Assembly: GCA_947488615.1 (NCBI GenBank)
Contig: CANKZU010000001.1
Coordinates: forward strand, 463,031 to 527,030
Direction of reading: 5' to 3'
Origin: an uncultured Aurantimonas sp.
GTDB taxonomy: Bacteria > Pseudomonadota > Alphaproteobacteria > Rhizobiales > Rhizobiaceae
DNA length: 64,000 nt
The notes under the pieces are model-generated. The model was not told the origin of the DNA. It saw only the letters and a program-made list of their open reading frames with translations, and did no database searches. The position numbers and the translations under genes were made by a program. Within the stretch, counting starts at the first letter, position 1. Each line of letters opens with the position of its first letter. Positions 29,827 to 40,449 of this stretch are shown here, one piece after another.

Positions 29827-32800
29827 TCACCCTCTCGCGCCGCCGTAATGCGCCACTTCCGAACCCACACCACCTTCCGCGATCGTCAGAATCGTGTCCA
29901 CGATTTCATCGTCCGGCGTTCTGGATTTCACCAGGCTGCGCAGTACGCGCGGATCGTTTTTGGAAAGATCGCTGGCCGACAAAATGACAACCGGGACGCC
30001 CTTGCCGGCGAGACGCTCGTGATCGAGCAACCCGAGGCCATCGCCGTCCGGCAGCTCCAGATCGATGATCACGAGGTCGAATTCCTGTTCGTCAAGTCGG
30101 CGCCTTGCACCCGCGCAAGTTGCCGCGTTTATCAGCAGCACGCGGTCCTTCAGCGAGGCGGCCAGCACTTCGCTGAAGTCTTTATTATCCTCGACATGAA
30201 GTGCTTTCGGCAGATTCCGAGTGACGTCTGTCAACGCGCTGTTCTCAATGGCCACAACATCTTCATGCGACCGCGTGTCGAGAGCGGGAAGCTCGATCCA
30301 AAATGTGGAACCCTCGCCCGCTTCACTGTCGAACCCGATGGTTCCGCCCATCTTTTCGATGATCTGCCTCGAGATGTGCAAGCCGAGGCCCGTGCCGCCC
30401 TTCTCGCGCGTCGCCGAACCATCGGCCTGCGAGAATCGGCTGAAAATCCGCGACCGAAATTCCGGCAAGATCCCGGAGCCATGATCGACGACCGAGACGC
30501 GCACGGTCTCGCCGAGGACCTCGATGCGAGCATCGACCGTGCCGGAACGGGGTGAGAATTTGGCGGCGTTTGACAGGAGATTAGACAGGACCTGCTGGAG
30601 TCGCGCCTGATCCACATCGACAAAAAGCTCGGCTTTCGGCCGCTCGAACTCCAGGGAAACATCGAACTGTTCGGCGTAGGCCTCGTTCGCTTCGATCGCC
30701 TGGGCGACCAGGGATCCGAGCTCCTCGGCCTGTGTTTCGATACGCATGCTCCCGTCCGCGATCTTTTCGAGATCGAGAATGTCGTTGATGAGAAAGATCA
30801 GCCGCTCACAGTTCTTGTGCGCGATCGTCAAGAGCCTCAGCACGTTGACGGGAAGATCTTTCGACATCGCGCCGACAACCAGACCGAGAGACCCGCGGAT
30901 CGAGGTCAGCGGCGTTCTCAACTCGTGACTGACGGTGGCGATGAACTCGGTCTTCACCCGGTCCATTTCCTTGCGATCGCTGATGTCCTGGATCTGGGAG
31001 ATGAAATATTCCGGCTTGCCCTCGGCGTCCTTCGGCAGGGAGACGCTCAACTGCCCCCAAACCGAATGGCCATCCTTGTGGATATACCGTTTCTCGAGCT
31101 GATAGGTCTCGATGTCCCCGTTCAGAAGCTGATCGACGAGCACGAGGTCGGCTTCCAGGTCGTCGGGATGGGTGATGGACTGGAAATCCAGCTGCCGGAG
31201 TTCATTTTCGCTATAGCCGAGCAGCTTGCACAGCGCCTCATTGACCCTGAACCATTGTCCATTGAGGTCGACCAGCGCCATCCCCACCGGCGCATGCTCG
31301 ATGGCCGAGCGTAGCTTCTCTTCGCTGGCTCGCATCGCGGCTTCGGCGGACTTCAACTGGGTGATCTCCGTCTGCGTGCCGATCATGCGCAAAGCAGTTC
31401 CATCGGGAGCGCGTTCGATCACGATCGCATCGGACCGTAACCAGATCCATTTGCCCTCCCTATGGCGAATCCGGTACTCGGACTGGGACCGCAGCGCGCG
31501 GCTCTCGATGCAGGCGTTATCGGCGGCCTTTACCGTAGCAATATCGTCGGGGTGGATACGAGACAGCCATTCCTGTTGCGCATCGATGTCTTCTTGGCGA
31601 TCGAATCCGAGCATCGCCTTCCAGGTATCGGAGACGAAGGACGTCCCGCGCGTCAGATCGATATCGAAGACCCCGATAGCGGCACCCGCGAGCGCCAGGT
31701 TCCATCTTTGCTCTGCTTCTTCCAGCGCCTGGGTGACGCGCTGCTGCACGGTGACGTCGCGGATGATGGCCGTGTATCGCAATTCGCCGGCTTCGGTGAA
31801 CCACTCGTTGAGCTGCACATCGAGAAACAGTTCGGAGCCATCTTTCCGCCAGGCCTCTACCAGATTGAGTAGCCGGTCGGTTTCCGGTTCTTGCTCGCCG
31901 CGCTGGTGAAACTGGGCGAGGCTGCTCGCGTCGAAGCCACCGAGCAAACGCGTAATCGGACCGCCGACGACCTCCTCGCCCAAATAGCCGAAGATCAGCT
32001 CGGTGGCGCGATTGACCGAGCGCACCTCGCCGTTTTGGTCCAGCAGGATGATCGCGACAACGGCGGTGTCGACGATGGAGCGGTTCTCATGTTCGCGGGC
32101 TGCGATCTCCCGGGTCTTCGAGGCGACAGTCCGCCGGATCGAGGCTTCGCGACGGAGATAGGAAATCTGCAATGCGCCGAACAGCGCCGACAGAGCGATG
32201 CCGCCGAGAAGGACCAGCAACGGTTCCCCGCGGGTCACGCTCGCCTCGAACGCCGGCGTGCTTTCCCAGACCACGGTCCAGCGTTGCTCCATCGCCGAAA
32301 TGACCTTCGTGATCTTGTAGGCCGCAGGCGCCGCGGAGCTGTCACCGGCTTTACTGGAGAAGATAAGCTGATCTTCGTCCGCGACCTCGCCGTCATAGAC
32401 CGTCAGGTGAAGGTTGCTCCCCTGGTTCGACGTCAATTCGCCGAGAAACCGGTCGCTGATGAAGGGAGCGTATATCCAGCCTCGAAAAGCTTGCCTGCGG
32501 GCCGCCACTGAATCGAGGGTCGCGCCATTGCGATAAAGCGGTCGCAGCAGCAGAAATCCGGCACTTTTGGTCGAATCCTGAACCAGAAAAATCCGCTTGG
32601 TGATCGTCGCCTTCCCAGTATCGCGAGCGGCGAGCGCACCGTTTCGGCGATTCTCCTCGAAGGCGATGTTCAGACCGAGCGCCTTTCTATTTGGCGCGAG
32701 CGGCTCGATGAAGGTGATCGCGAAAACGTCAGGTGACGGCGAATCCGGATGGATAGTGAATTCGGGCACGCCCTCGCGCTGCATACGTGCTTCGAACGAA

Positions 32801-33750
32801 GCGACATCTTCCAGGCCGATCGGCTCGATATAGCCGATCCCGTTGATCCCCGGCAAGGTCCTTTCCATGTCGAGCTCGTCGACATAGGCCCGCCATTCGT
32901 CGAGAGAGACGGTCTCGGATGCCGCGAACAGGCCGGCGCCGCCGTCCAGACTGCGCTTGTAGGATTCCAGCCGATCCCGCAAAGCGTGGGCGCTGTCCTC
33001 CGCCAGCGTTTCAAATGCCGCGTGATTGCGTTCGTGGGTGATTTCGCTCGTCAGCTTCCACGCATAGAAGGTCACCCCCAACGGAACGATCAGGCTCAGC
33101 ATCGCAACCACCGCAATGCCGGCGACCGGACCACCGGACCACCGCACGTTCCATGGGCGCCACGGATTCAGAAGTCCGATCGGCAGGAAAATCAGAACGC
33201 CGAAGATGTCTCCTATCCACCATGTCAGCCAATTGCCGAACAACGCGTCCGATGAAAGAACGCCGCTGACATAAAGCGTCGCCACGCCAACGCTGGCGGC
33301 GACAAGACAGGATAGCGGACCACAGATCGCGGCCAAACGCATGAGGTCTTTAAGACCGGACACTTGCATCGGAATGCCAAAATACCAGCGAACAAGACTA
33401 GCGGCCAGAACTGCCTGCAATGTCGATCCGGCCGCGATAAGCCCCGCGACCGAAAGCGCTTGACTTCCCAGGCCTCCTTGATCGGACGTGCCGGCGAAAA
33501 TTACGCTCAATACGAAGGATCCGAGGAAGACGCCTGGCCAGAGCGCTCTTCCATAGAGCAAGAGTCCCACCGTCGCGATTCCCGATGCCGGCGAGATGAT
33601 CGTTGCGTATGAGTGTGGAACGGCAAGCAGGAGACCAAGCGCCCCGCCGAGGACATACAGCAGCGCCATCAGCGCCACGAGGCCCAGTCTTCGCCTGCTC
33701 GAGCTCGAGATATCGTTTAGCGTGCGCATAAGCGGGGTACTCGATTGCAA
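29827..33750 (-). CDS. Hybrid histidine kinase: MASE1-CHASE-PASx3-HisKA-HATPase-REC
   Basis: 1307 aa; MASE1-like TM N-terminus, CHASE region, three PAS/PAC modules, FIATVSHELRTPLTSIRGSLGL, C-terminal REC. Confidence 0.9.
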   Translation of the reverse strand: MQSSTPLMRTLNDISSSSRRRLGLVALMALLYVLGGALGLLLAVPHSYATIISPASGIATVGLLLYGRALWPGVFLGSFVLSVIFAGTSDQGGLGSQALSVAGLIAAGSTLQAVLAASLVRWYFGIPMQVSGLKDLMRLAAICGPLSCLVAASVGVATLYVSGVLSSDALFGNWLTWWIGDIFGVLIFLPIGLLNPWRPWNVRWSGGPVAGIAVVAMLSLIVPLGVTFYAWKLTSEITHERNHAAFETLAEDSAHALRDRLESYKRSLDGGAGLFAASETVSLDEWRAYVDELDMERTLPGINGIGYIEPIGLEDVASFEARMQREGVPEFTIHPDSPSPDVFAITFIEPLAPNRKALGLNIAFEENRRNGALAARDTGKATITKRIFLVQDSTKSAGFLLLRPLYRNGATLDSVAARRQAFRGWIYAPFISDRFLGELTSNQGSNLHLTVYDGEVADEDQLIFSSKAGDSSAAPAAYKITKVISAMEQRWTVVWESTPAFEASVTRGEPLLVLLGGIALSALFGALQISYLRREASIRRTVASKTREIAAREHENRSIVDTAVVAIILLDQNGEVRSVNRATELIFGYLGEEVVGGPITRLLGGFDASSLAQFHQRGEQEPETDRLLNLVEAWRKDGSELFLDVQLNEWFTEAGELRYTAIIRDVTVQQRVTQALEEAEQRWNLALAGAAIGVFDIDLTRGTSFVSDTWKAMLGFDRQEDIDAQQEWLSRIHPDDIATVKAADNACIESRALRSQSEYRIRHREGKWIWLRSDAIVIERAPDGTALRMIGTQTEITQLKSAEAAMRASEEKLRSAIEHAPVGMALVDLNGQWFRVNEALCKLLGYSENELRQLDFQSITHPDDLEADLVLVDQLLNGDIETYQLEKRYIHKDGHSVWGQLSVSLPKDAEGKPEYFISQIQDISDRKEMDRVKTEFIATVSHELRTPLTSIRGSLGLVVGAMSKDLPVNVLRLLTIAHKNCERLIFLINDILDLEKIADGSMRIETQAEELGSLVAQAIEANEAYAEQFDVSLEFERPKAELFVDVDQARLQQVLSNLLSNAAKFSPRSGTVDARIEVLGETVRVSVVDHGSGILPEFRSRIFSRFSQADGSATREKGGTGLGLHISRQIIEKMGGTIGFDSEAGEGSTFWIELPALDTRSHEDVVAIENSALTDVTRNLPKALHVEDNKDFSEVLAASLKDRVLLINAATCAGARRRLDEQEFDLVIIDLELPDGDGLGLLDHERLAGKGVPVVILSASDLSKNDPRVLRSLVKSRTPDDEIVDTILTIAEGGVGSEVAHYGGARG

Positions 33751-34070
33751 TTGGCGCCGACCGTAACCCTACAATACTTAAAGACTTCTCATCATACCGC
33801 GATGATCCTAGTGATATCGATTTGGGATCGACAGACCGTATGCTTCCGTTACGAATAATATTCCCATTTCACCTTGTGTATTACGTGAATCGTCGCGAAT
33901 TCGCGAGATCGAATCGAGACGCTTTCAGGCGCACGGCCTGATCAGACGTCGACCTGCCGGAGGAATGCTCCCGCCGTCTCCACATGACGGTCGGCCAGTT
34001 GGCATTGTAGGGAGCCGCGCCCCTCTGCTTTCGGTCGGCCGCCATGCGGTGTCCTGCTCGCCATACCGAT

Positions 34071-34089
34071 TTGCAACCGGTTGCAAAAC
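34071..34089. promoter_or_regulatory. LacI-type palindromic operator, copy 1
   Basis: TTTGCAACCGGTTGCAAAA upstream of the sugar ABC substrate-binding gene; identical to 41590-41608. Confidence 0.8.
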
Positions 34090-34169
34090 TGCCTCGCTTG
34101 TGCTTGTCTTGGATCAGCGATCCGAACCGGTTGGCCGTTTCCGTTCGCGAAAAGGGAGGACCATCATCC

Positions 34170-35123
34170 ATGAAAAAACTCATCTCGAAATTTCTCGGCG
34201 CGACCTTCGCCGCTTCGCTGGCGGCGACCGCCATGGTCGGGACGGCGCAAGCGGAAGGCGAGCGTTTTGTGCTCGTCAGCCATGCGCCGGACAGCGACAG
34301 CTGGTGGAACACCATCAAGAACGCGCTGGCGCTAGCCGGCGAGCAGATGGGCGTCGAAGTCGAGTACCGTAATCCGACCACGGGCGACATCGCCGACATG
34401 GCCCGGATCATCGAACAGGCCACGGCCACGAACCCCGACGGCATCATCACCACGCTGGCTGATGCAGACGTCCTGAAGGGGCCGATCGAGGACGCCGTCG
34501 CCAAGGGCATTCCGGTCATCATCATCAACTCCGGCACACCGGAGCAGGCAGCGGAATTAGGCGCCCTGATGTATGTCGGCCAGCCCGAATACGATGCCGG
34601 CCTTGCTGCAGGCCAACGGGCCAAGCGGGACGGCATCGAGTCGTTCCTTTGCGTGAATCATGTGGTCTCGAACCCGGTCGTGGGCGAACGCTGCCGCGGA
34701 TTCGCCGACGGCCTCGGGGTCGAGCTCGGCGACTCGATGATCGATTCAGGCCAGGACCCCGCCGAGATCAAGAACAAGGTCATGGCCTACCTGTCGACCA
34801 ATCCGGATACCGACGCGATCCTGACCCTGGGGCCGACGTCCGCCGACCCGACCATCGAGGCGGTCAAGGAAAACGGCATGGCCGGCGAGATCTATTTCGG
34901 GACGTTCGACCTCGGCGCCGAGATCGTCAAGGCGATCAAGGACGGCACGATTCAGTGGGGCATCGATCAGCAGCCCTTCCTGCAGGCTTATCTACCGGTG
35001 GTTGTTCTGGCCAACTACAAGCGTTACGGCGTTCTGCCGGGCAATAACATCAATTCCGGCCCGGGCTTCGTCACCAAGGATGCGCTGGAAAAGGTCGAGG
35101 AATTCGCCGGCGAGTACCGGTAG
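34170..35123 (+). CDS. Sugar ABC transporter substrate-binding protein (RbsB/FrcB-like)
   Basis: Signal peptide; FVLVSHAPDSDSWWNTIKNALALAGEQMGVEVEYRNP; periplasmic-binding type I fold features. Confidence 0.88.
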   Translation: MKKLISKFLGATFAASLAATAMVGTAQAEGERFVLVSHAPDSDSWWNTIKNALALAGEQMGVEVEYRNPTTGDIADMARIIEQATATNPDGIITTLADADVLKGPIEDAVAKGIPVIIINSGTPEQAAELGALMYVGQPEYDAGLAAGQRAKRDGIESFLCVNHVVSNPVVGERCRGFADGLGVELGDSMIDSGQDPAEIKNKVMAYLSTNPDTDAILTLGPTSADPTIEAVKENGMAGEIYFGTFDLGAEIVKAIKDGTIQWGIDQQPFLQAYLPVVVLANYKRYGVLPGNNINSGPGFVTKDALEKVEEFAGEYR

Positions 35124-35277
35124 AGCTTAGGCTGGCGCGGCTCTCGAGCCGCCTCGCGACGCACCGCATCGCGGCGCTGAAACCGGCGCCGCGATCTCAC
35201 CAGATCAAAGGAACAATCGGAAGCACGCCATCCGTGCTCCATCGGTTCGGCCGCGTATGCGGCCGGGGGGGAGAAAC

Positions 35278-36414
35278 ATGGCCGACCAGATTTCGCCGCA
35301 AGCACAGGCTGACCCGGAGGTTGATGAGCGGATACGCAAGCGCTCGCCCTTTCGAACGGCCCTCGTCCGGCCGGAGCTCGGCGCGATCTGCGGCACCATC
35401 CTCGTTTTTGCCTTCTTCCTCGGCGTTGCCGGCGATAGCGGCATGTTTGCCCCAGAGGGCATCGTCAACTGGGGCGTCGTCTCGGCCCAGTTCGCCATCA
35501 TCGCCGTCGGCGCCTGCCTGTTGATGATCGCCGGCGAGTTCGATCTCTCGGTCGGCTCGATGATCGGCTTTTCCGGCATCGTCATCGCGCTAGTTTCGGT
35601 GACGGGAGGATATCCGCTCTGGCTCGGTATTCTGGTGGCCTTCGCCTGCGCGATCAGTATCGGCGCGCTGAACGGCTATCTGGTGGTCAAGACCGGCCTG
35701 CCGTCCTTCATCGTCACCCTGGCCTCGCTCTACATCCTGCGCGGCCTGACGATCTTCGCGGCGGTCGTGACCACCCGCAAGACCATCATCGGCGGCGTTC
35801 GGGACGTGACCGAAGGCGATCCGGTCGCCTGGCTGTTCGGCGGCACCTTGTTCAAGGGCCTGTTCGTCTGGCTGGCCGATATCGGAATCGTCGGCAAATT
35901 CGTCGCCGGCAGCCGGGCCGGCCAGCCCGTCGTCGAGGGCCTTCCGATTTTGATCGTCTGGGCGCTCGGCCTGATCCTCTTCGGCCATATCCTGCTAACC
36001 CGCACCAAATTCGGCAACTGGATCTTCGCGTCGGGCGGCGACGCCCAGGCGGCACGCTATGTCGGCGTACCGGTGAACCGGGTGAAGATTCTGATGTTCA
36101 TGTTCTCGGCCTTCTGCGCCACGGTGTTCGCCACCTTGCAGGTGATCGAGTTCGGATCGGCGGCGGCCGACCGTGGCCTGTTGAAGGAGTTCGAGGCGAT
36201 CATCTCGGTGGTCATCGGCGGTGCGCTTCTGACGGGCGGATACGGCTCGGTGGTCGGCGCGGCGCTCGGCGCGCTGATCTTCGGCGTGGTGCAGCAGGGC
36301 CTGTTCTTTGCCGGCGTCGAGAGTTCGCTGTTCCGGGTCTTCCTCGGCGGCATCCTGCTGATCGCCGTGATCCTCAACACCTACATCCGCCGCATGATCA
36401 CGGGGGAGCGCTGA
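35278..36414 (+). CDS. Sugar ABC transporter permease (RbsC/FrcC-like)
   Basis: [16 protein letters not shown]; multiple [25 protein letters not shown]. Confidence 0.92.
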   Translation: MADQISPQAQADPEVDERIRKRSPFRTALVRPELGAICGTILVFAFFLGVAGDSGMFAPEGIVNWGVVSAQFAIIAVGACLLMIAGEFDLSVGSMIGFSGIVIALVSVTGGYPLWLGILVAFACAISIGALNGYLVVKTGLPSFIVTLASLYILRGLTIFAAVVTTRKTIIGGVRDVTEGDPVAWLFGGTLFKGLFVWLADIGIVGKFVAGSRAGQPVVEGLPILIVWALGLILFGHILLTRTKFGNWIFASGGDAQAARYVGVPVNRVKILMFMFSAFCATVFATLQVIEFGSAAADRGLLKEFEAIISVVIGGALLTGGYGSVVGAALGALIFGVVQQGLFFAGVESSLFRVFLGGILLIAVILNTYIRRMITGER

Positions 36415-36416
36415 CC

Positions 36417-37196
36417 ATGACGACACCATTGATCGAACTCGTCGATATCGAAAAGCACTTCGGCCCGGTCATCGCGCTGGCCGGCGTGTCGCTGTCGATC
36501 ATGCCGGGCGAATGCCATTGCCTCTTGGGCGACAACGGCGCCGGCAAGTCGACCTTCATCAAGACCATGTCGGGCGTTCACAAACCGTCGGCCGGAAAGA
36601 TCCTTATCGCCGGCAAGGAAGTCCACTTCGTCAGCCCGCGCGACGCCATGGCCGCCGGCATCGCCACCGTCTACCAGGATCTGGCGATGATTCCGCTGAT
36701 GTCGGTCACCCGCAATTTCTGGATGGGTCAGGAGCCTGAAAAGCGCGTCGGCCCGTTCAAATTCCTGGACTTCGACAAGGCGAATGCCATCACCATGCAG
36801 GAGATGGCGAAAATGGGCATCCGGCTGCGCGAGCCGACCCAGGCGGTCGGCACGCTCTCCGGCGGCGAACGCCAGACGGTGGCGATCGCCCGCGCGGTCT
36901 ATTTCGGCGCCGAAGTGCTGATCCTCGACGAGCCGACATCGGCGCTCGGCGTGCGCCAGACCTCCAACGTCCTGGCGACGGTGGACCGGGTCCGCAAGTC
37001 GGGAATCGGCGTCGTGTTCATCACCCACAACGTCCGCCACGCGATGGCGGTCGGCGATCGCTTCACGGTGCTCAATCGCGGCAAGACGCTCGGCACCGCC
37101 AAGCGCGGCGAGATCAAGGCCGAAGAGCTGCAGGACATGATGGCGGGCGGCCAGGAATTGGCCGAACTGGAAGGCACGCTGGGCGGCACGGTATAG
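36417..37196 (+). CDS. Sugar ABC transporter ATP-binding protein
   Basis: [44 protein letters not shown]. Confidence 0.93.
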   Translation: MTTPLIELVDIEKHFGPVIALAGVSLSIMPGECHCLLGDNGAGKSTFIKTMSGVHKPSAGKILIAGKEVHFVSPRDAMAAGIATVYQDLAMIPLMSVTRNFWMGQEPEKRVGPFKFLDFDKANAITMQEMAKMGIRLREPTQAVGTLSGGERQTVAIARAVYFGAEVLILDEPTSALGVRQTSNVLATVDRVRKSGIGVVFITHNVRHAMAVGDRFTVLNRGKTLGTAKRGEIKAEELQDMMAGGQELAELEGTLGGTV

Positions 37197-37361
37197 GACC
37201 GCGCCCCCCAACCCTGCTTCGGCGGCACGGATGATGGTAACCCGCGCCAGCCTGCCCATATAAAGCCCGTCCACCGGCATTTGCGGGCGTCGGTGCGGCG
37301 GTGTTGAGCCGGTTCCGGCCGGCCGGACAATCCCGCCTGCGACAATGGAAACAACCGCTGG

Positions 37362-38378
37362 ATGGCAGTAACCCTCAAGGAAGTGGCGGAACGCGCCGGG
37401 GTCTCACGCTCGGCCGTGTCGCGCGCCTTCACGGAAGGTGCCTCCGTGTCCGTCAAGACCCGCCGCAAGGTCGCCAAGGCTGCGGCGGAACTGGGCTACA
37501 GCCCGAATTTGTTCGCCAGCAGTCTGACGACCCGGCGCACCAAGCTGATCGGGTTGGTCTCCAACAACTTCCACAACCCGATCTTCCTGCAGGTCTTCGA
37601 TCTCTTCACCCGCGGGCTTCAGGATCGAGGGTTGCGCCCGCTGCTTGTCAATCTGACGGACGAGACGGACCCGGAGAATTCCGTCCGGATGCTGCGGCAG
37701 TATTCGGTCGATGGCGTGGTCGTCGCCTCGTCCACATTGCCGCCCCGCTTCGCCCACGCCTTTCGCGAAGCCGGCGTGCCGGTGGTTCATTCCTTCGGCC
37801 GCTATTCCAGCACGCCCGAAGTGCATGTCGTCGGTATCGACAACCGCTACTGCGGCAAGATGGCGGCGGATTTGCTGGCCGCCCGGGGATACCGCCGGAT
37901 CGGCTTCATGGGCGGTCCGGAAACCGCCACCTCCACGCAGGATCGCCTCGCCGGCTTCCTCGCGGCGATGCAGGTCCATCCCGACATTGCTGTCAGTTAC
38001 AGCTACGCCGCCGCCTATTCCTTCGACGCCGGGCGGCAGGAGATGGCACGACTGATCCGGGACGGACCGGCGGAAGCCTATTTCTGCGGCGACGACGTAT
38101 TGTCGATCGGGGCGTTGAGCGCGATCCAATCCGCCGGCCTGTCTGTGCCCGACGACATCGGCATCATCGGCCTCAACGACATGGAGATGGCGCGGTGGGA
38201 GAACATCAACCTCACCACCATCCACCAGCCGGTCCGCCAGATCATCACCTCGTCGATCGAATTGATCGTGGCGATGCTCGAGGAGCCGGACCGCTATCCC
38301 GAGTCGCGGCTTTTTCCCTGCCGGATCGTTGAGCGGGGAACGCTCAGACCGCCTGCGACAGGGGCACACGAAACATAG
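37362..38378 (+). CDS. LacI family transcriptional regulator
   Basis: MAVTLKEVAERAGVSRSAVSRAFTEGASVSVKTRRKVAKAAAELGYSPN. Confidence 0.95.
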   Translation: MAVTLKEVAERAGVSRSAVSRAFTEGASVSVKTRRKVAKAAAELGYSPNLFASSLTTRRTKLIGLVSNNFHNPIFLQVFDLFTRGLQDRGLRPLLVNLTDETDPENSVRMLRQYSVDGVVVASSTLPPRFAHAFREAGVPVVHSFGRYSSTPEVHVVGIDNRYCGKMAADLLAARGYRRIGFMGGPETATSTQDRLAGFLAAMQVHPDIAVSYSYAAAYSFDAGRQEMARLIRDGPAEAYFCGDDVLSIGALSAIQSAGLSVPDDIGIIGLNDMEMARWENINLTTIHQPVRQIITSSIELIVAMLEEPDRYPESRLFPCRIVERGTLRPPATGAHET

Positions 38379-39522
38379 GCGGGCGGGCGTCGACCCAGGC
38401 CCCCTGCCGGCCGGCCGAGGCGACCGCGCCATGCACGGCGGCCATGGAGCGCAGACCATCCTCGGCCCGCGGATAGAGATCGGCGGCCAGATCGGGCACC
38501 CGGCCTTCCTTCTCGGCGCGGATGATCTCCGCCAGATCCGCATAAATGTTGGCGAAGGCCAGCGGCATTCCTTCGGCATGGCCGATCGTCACCCGCGACG
38601 CGCGATCGGCTTCCGGCGACAATCCGGCCTCGCCGCGTTCGATCGTCTGCACCCGGCCGCCGAGCGGGGTCCAGTAGAGCTGGTTGGGCTGCTCCTGCGC
38701 CCAGCGCAGGCCGCCGGTCTCGCCGAACACCTGCAACGTCAGCCCGTGCTGCCGGCCGATGGCGACCGACGATGTCCACAGCCGGCCGACCGCGCCGCCA
38801 TCCATGCGGAAATTGACCATGGCGTCATCCTCGAGCGTCCGGCTCTCGATGCAGGAGGCAAAATCCGCCGACAGCGACGCGACCTCCTGACCGGTGACGA
38901 AGCTCGCCATGTGCAGCGCATGGATGCCGCAATCGGCGAACTGCGCCGAAACCCCGGCCTGCGCCGGATCGTAGCGCCAGCGCACGCGCGGATTGTCGGC
39001 ATCGGCCGCGTTGGCGTGATGGCCGTGGGCGAATTCGGCGACGACGAGGCGCACCCGGCCGAGATCGCCGCGCGCCACCATCGCCCGCATGTGCCGCACC
39101 AGCGAATAGCCAGTGTAGCCGTAATTGACCGCGCAGATCCGTCCCGTCGCGCGGGCGGTCCGGACAATCTCCTCCCCCTCCTCGACCGTCATCGTCATCG
39201 GCTTTTCGCACAGGACGTGGAAGCCGGCTTCGAGAAAGGCCTTGGTGATCTCGTAATGGGTGGCATTGGGCGTTGCCACGGTGACGAGGTCGACCCGGTC
39301 GTCGCGATCGCGCTCACCCGCCAGCATCTCCCGCCAGTCGCCATAGGCGCGGTCCGGAGCTATACCGAGGGTCCGCGCGTAGGCTCGCCCGGCATCCGGT
39401 ACATGGTCGAGCGCGCCGGCGGTGAAGACGAAGGCGCCGTCGAGCCCAGCCCCCAGCCGGTGTGCCGGCCCGATCTGACTGCCCGCGCCGCCGCCGACCA
39501 TGCCCCAGTTCAGCTTGCTCAT
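38344..39522 (-). CDS. Gfo/Idh/MocA family oxidoreductase
   Basis: MVGGGAGSQIGPAHRLG; VTVATPNATHYEITKAFLEAGFHVLCEKPMTMT; start at MSKLNWGM. Confidence 0.9.
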   Translation of the reverse strand: MSKLNWGMVGGGAGSQIGPAHRLGAGLDGAFVFTAGALDHVPDAGRAYARTLGIAPDRAYGDWREMLAGERDRDDRVDLVTVATPNATHYEITKAFLEAGFHVLCEKPMTMTVEEGEEIVRTARATGRICAVNYGYTGYSLVRHMRAMVARGDLGRVRLVVAEFAHGHHANAADADNPRVRWRYDPAQAGVSAQFADCGIHALHMASFVTGQEVASLSADFASCIESRTLEDDAMVNFRMDGGAVGRLWTSSVAIGRQHGLTLQVFGETGGLRWAQEQPNQLYWTPLGGRVQTIERGEAGLSPEADRASRVTIGHAEGMPLAFANIYADLAEIIRAEKEGRVPDLAADLYPRAEDGLRSMAAVHGAVASAGRQGAWVDARPPMFRVPLSQAV

Positions 39523-39532
39523 GGCGTGTTCC

Positions 39533-40426
39533 TCAATTGAAACCGATCGATTCCAGATAGGCGCGGTTCGCCGCCGCGTCGTCGATGGGCGAGGTATCGC
39601 CCGCCGGGTCGCAGTCCTGCTCGACCGTGCACCAGCCTTCGAAGCCAGCATCCAACAACACCTGACGCACGGCGGGAAAATCCACGTCGCCCTCGCCGAG
39701 ATTGCAGAAGATGCCTTGCCCGCAGGCGTCGTAGAAGCCGGTGCGATTGGCGATCGCGTCGGCCTTCACCTGCGGGTCGATGTCCTTGAAATGCATGTAG
39801 GAGATGCGGCCGATATGCCGCCGCATGAACGCCACCGGGTCGAAGCCGGCATAGGAATGATGGCCGGTGTCAAAGCAGATCTTCAAGATGCCCTCGTCCA
39901 CCTCGTCCAGGAGACGCTCCAGCTCCGGCTCGAAGTCGATGAAGCCGGCCGCGTGGGCGTGCATCCCGACGGTCAGGCCGTATTCCTCCGCGCCCATTCT
40001 GGCGATGGTGCGGATTCGGTCGACGAAGGCCTTCCACTCGGCGGCGTCCATCTGCTCGGCCTCGCTCGCGCGACCCGCTGTCGGCGCCCGGCGCGGCGAA
40101 ATCGAATCGATCAACACCAGATGGCGGGCGCCATGGGCGGTGAGCGCCTTGCAGGTTCGCACGGCGCCGTCGCGCACATCGTCCCACTGGTCGGGGTCGT
40201 GGAACGCCCGAAACACGACGCCGCCGATCAGTTCCAGATCGTGGGTCGCCAGCGCGTCGGACAGCAAGGCCGGGTCCTCGGGCATGAAGCCCACCGGGCC
40301 GAGCTCGATGCCCTTGTAGCCGGCCTCGGCGCATTGGCTGAGCACTATCTCCCAGGCCGGATTGCGCGGATCGTTGGCGAATTCGACGCCCCAGGAACAG
40401 GGGGCATTGCCGATACGGATGGTCAT
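39533..40426 (-). CDS. iolE: TIM-barrel protein, IolE-like (myo-inosose-2 dehydratase)
   Basis: RIGNAPCSWGVEFANDP; GIELGPVGFMPED; CFDTGHHSYAGFDPVAF; YMHFKDID. Confidence 0.75.
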   Translation of the reverse strand: MTIRIGNAPCSWGVEFANDPRNPAWEIVLSQCAEAGYKGIELGPVGFMPEDPALLSDALATHDLELIGGVVFRAFHDPDQWDDVRDGAVRTCKALTAHGARHLVLIDSISPRRAPTAGRASEAEQMDAAEWKAFVDRIRTIARMGAEEYGLTVGMHAHAAGFIDFEPELERLLDEVDEGILKICFDTGHHSYAGFDPVAFMRRHIGRISYMHFKDIDPQVKADAIANRTGFYDACGQGIFCNLGEGDVDFPAVRQVLLDAGFEGWCTVEQDCDPAGDTSPIDDAAANRAYLESIGFN

Positions 40427-40449
40427 GGTCGGATTAGCCTTTGCCAAAC

